From the NCBI RefSeq assembly GCF_902362185.1, contig NC_044507.1:17828544-17892543 (forward strand): a stretch of DNA of 64,000 nt, given 5' to 3'. The position numbers and the translations under genes are program-made. Shown piece after piece: positions 61,772 through 64,000 of this stretch. The notes below the pieces were generated by a model. That model made no database searches, had not been told where the DNA came from, and worked only from the letters and a program-made list of their open reading frames with translations. Origin of the DNA: Chanos chanos (Eukaryota > Chordata > Actinopteri > Gonorynchiformes > Chanidae). The stretch's first letter is position 1. The number at the start of each line of letters is the position of its first letter.

Positions 61772-64000
61772 AAGTTGTTTTCTCAGTAACCTAATGGGAT
61801 TTTATTTTATTTGGAGATATCCACATGTCTAAATAAAAAGGTGTGAAATCACTGCAGAGCCATCAATATATTTGTAGGCTACTTGTGAGTATCGTGCAGT
61901 CGGTTCCTTTAAATTCCGACGAAAAGGAAACTGGATCGCTATGAAATTTATACCAAATATAGGCAGGCAAATATAAGCAATACACCATGGGCCACATTAA
62001 TGTAAAAATGCTCAGATGAGTCGTCTTAGATAGCTTAATGTGTCGCTTGGTAATAATTCGCGTAAATCTAAATGTATTTTAAAAGCCAGAACCGGTGTCA
62101 GTATCCCAAGTTCAAGGGTGGGTTTTCGAAAACATTCTCGTGCTGTGATCGGAGTATGACATCTGTCAGTCATATCCAGTGGCTATGTCGTTTCGTTTGG
62201 TAACGTTGTCACTGCAACCCGAGAGTAGGCTAGTTGCTGAATCACGAGACGCAAAGATACTCGGAGGCACGCCTGTGTGGTGTTTACAGCAGTAGCTTTT
62301 CATACACCAACGTCGCAAAGCGCTCCCTCATCACTTGGATATCGAGAATTAACTGTCTAAGAAAGTCAGCCGTGGCTGCTAAATGTGTATAACTCTTGCT
62401 TTTCCTGTTTTTAATGCGCTTAATTCACTGGGACTCTAAAACTTTCAATGGCAGTTCATACGGAAGGTTAGCGTGATCAGAGGTGGTTTCATTTTGATAA
62501 ATGCGGCTGAGCATGTTCGTCTCAGACTCTGCTCTGTGTCAGTTCATCCAATCTCTTGGCCTAATTGTCATAGTTTCTTGATGTTTCTGTTTATCTTGCT
62601 ATTATTTTTAACCTCGTGTTGCCATACCAAAGCTGTCATTAGCGGAGCTCTCGTCAAGTTCATTCATTGAAAACCAATACGTCCTTATCCTGTTCTCTCT
62701 CTCATTATTTTTAATCTTAGAAACGAAGCAAAAAATGTTCTTCACTTTCTAGTCGTAACGAAATAAATTATTAAATCTGCTGAATTATTCGGAATGCATT
62801 TCACCTTGGCACTTATATATGCTGTTGTCATGTATCATTTGTGGAATTTCCTTGCGTATATCTGCTCAAGGGCCCTTTCAATACAGCCCACTCCAGCGTG
62901 TGTTCCCTGTGCTTTCGAAACACTATCTCATCCAGAAGGATCGTCTCTCAGGGTGATGTAATAGCACCAATACGGCAGGGGCATCAGGAGAGGACAGTAT
63001 TCAACACGCACTGGAGGTGTCCAAGTGGGCACGAGGTCAGTACCAAACACTGTAGAGGTGAGAGAAGAGGAGAGAGAGAGTGGAAAGAGAGACTGAATAA
63101 TCTTTGAAAAGAGACAGGGAGATCCAGAGCTGGCAGTGAGTGGAGCAGGTGGAATATTCAGGCCAGTGCTGATTGGTATGTGGGTGTCGCCTGTGGGGTG
63201 GGGGGGCCGGTGAGAGGGAGTGTTGTAGTCATGCTCCTATGAGTCATGGGGCAGTATCAGTCTGTCTGTCTGTCTGGCCAAATGTGGATCACTTTCATTA
63301 CATATGGTTTTGTTTTCTATTAAGTCCCCTATTTTAACTCAAACATCCTTGGCAGAGAGTGTGTTTTAGTCTAGGTGGCTAGAAATAGCCTCAGATATTT
63401 GGATACACGTAGCTTGCTTTGTTTCTTTATATTTACTTGTGGTCACTTCAGTCAACATTACTGATTAGTTTTTTTTTAATCCAATAAAACAGCCCTATTG
63501 AATTCGGGATATTGTATGTGGCTAAGAACCATGGCTGTGACTCAGTCTAAATCTGGTCATGGTTTAGATTCAGGCACAAATTCTTGTATTTTTATTGCAC
63601 ATTCCAATCCCCACTCGAAGTGGGATGATGGTACACCCACTCCAAGGAAGTAAAAAAGGAACTGAACTGTTCTGGGAATTGAATATGCGTTATGAAATCA
63701 CCATGTTCTCGGCATGACTCGTGGTTACTTCCCAAGTCACATTCTCTATTGAAACTTCTCAGGGTGACTCTGAAACGCCAGCGTTCAGGTCTAAAATATT
63801 CCACGTATGTTTAACACGTGCCCGTCCACATCACCCAAGGCTCTTCTCTGTAATCATAAAGAGCATCTTAAGCCCATAAGGAGACCCAGTGGGCCATTAG
63901 TCTAAGTGTTTACTCACCAGGTTCATTCATGCTTTTCAATACTCACACCAGCGGTCATGCTAATAGCAAATCTAACAGTGTCTTAAATAGTCTTTCTCAG
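61772..64000. other. right end of the window, no coding evidence
   Basis: Unique sequence with a GA-rich patch (about 63058-63120) and a G-rich run near 63197-63208. No exon of a recognisable protein was found. If 61341-61769 is a real first exon, this is the start of its intron. Confidence 0.4.

Overview
The window is a piece of a teleost fish chromosome covering the major (MN-type) globin locus and its classical flank. The grounds are spliced vertebrate genes with GT-AG introns, fish-type alpha chains (143 codons) and beta chains (147-148 codons), the conserved synteny globins-nprl3-mpg, and typical fish repeats (hAT, Tc1, Harbinger and L2-like elements, TATC/GAAA/CA/CT microsatellites). 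The species cannot be named from the sequence alone.

Layout. 1-18.3 kb: three head-to-head alpha(-)/beta(+) globin pairs: alpha-1 (runs off the left edge)/beta-1, alpha-2/beta-2, and alpha-3/beta-3. Pairs 1 and 2 look adult-type. Pair 3, nearest nprl3, is divergent; its beta chain ends in Phe instead of His and has other changes expected to weaken pH and phosphate sensitivity. 18.3-21.7 kb: a hAT-like DNA transposon carrying a second hAT-like element inside it. 21.7-34.1 kb: nprl3 (+), a GATOR1 subunit. One of its introns holds a compact cluster of paired NF-E2/MARE, GATA and CACCC sites, the expected place and grammar of the globin super-enhancer (HS-40/MCS-R2 type). Another intron holds an array of six extra copies of the end of exon 9, each with splice-like edges. 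35.0-37.3 kb: mpg (-), alkyladenine DNA glycosylase, tail-to-tail with nprl3. 37.3-44.2 kb: repeats, including an internally deleted Tc1-like element sitting inside an L2-like LINE and a small Harbinger element with a Myb-like ORF. 44.3-48.1 kb: a complete-looking nine-exon CatSper1-like sperm cation channel gene (-) with an extremely short N-terminus. 50.5-50.7 kb: a decayed copy of its pore exon. 50.7-64 kb: mostly non-coding, with a possible GC-rich promoter and non-coding first exon at 61.3-61.77 kb that would fit rhbdf1 by synteny (inference only).

How the parts work together. Alpha and beta chains are made in balanced amounts from divergent promoters. Erythroid expression of the cluster probably depends on the enhancer in the nprl3 intron, which would explain why nprl3 stays linked to globins across vertebrates. 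mpg and the CatSper-like gene are functionally unrelated neighbours.
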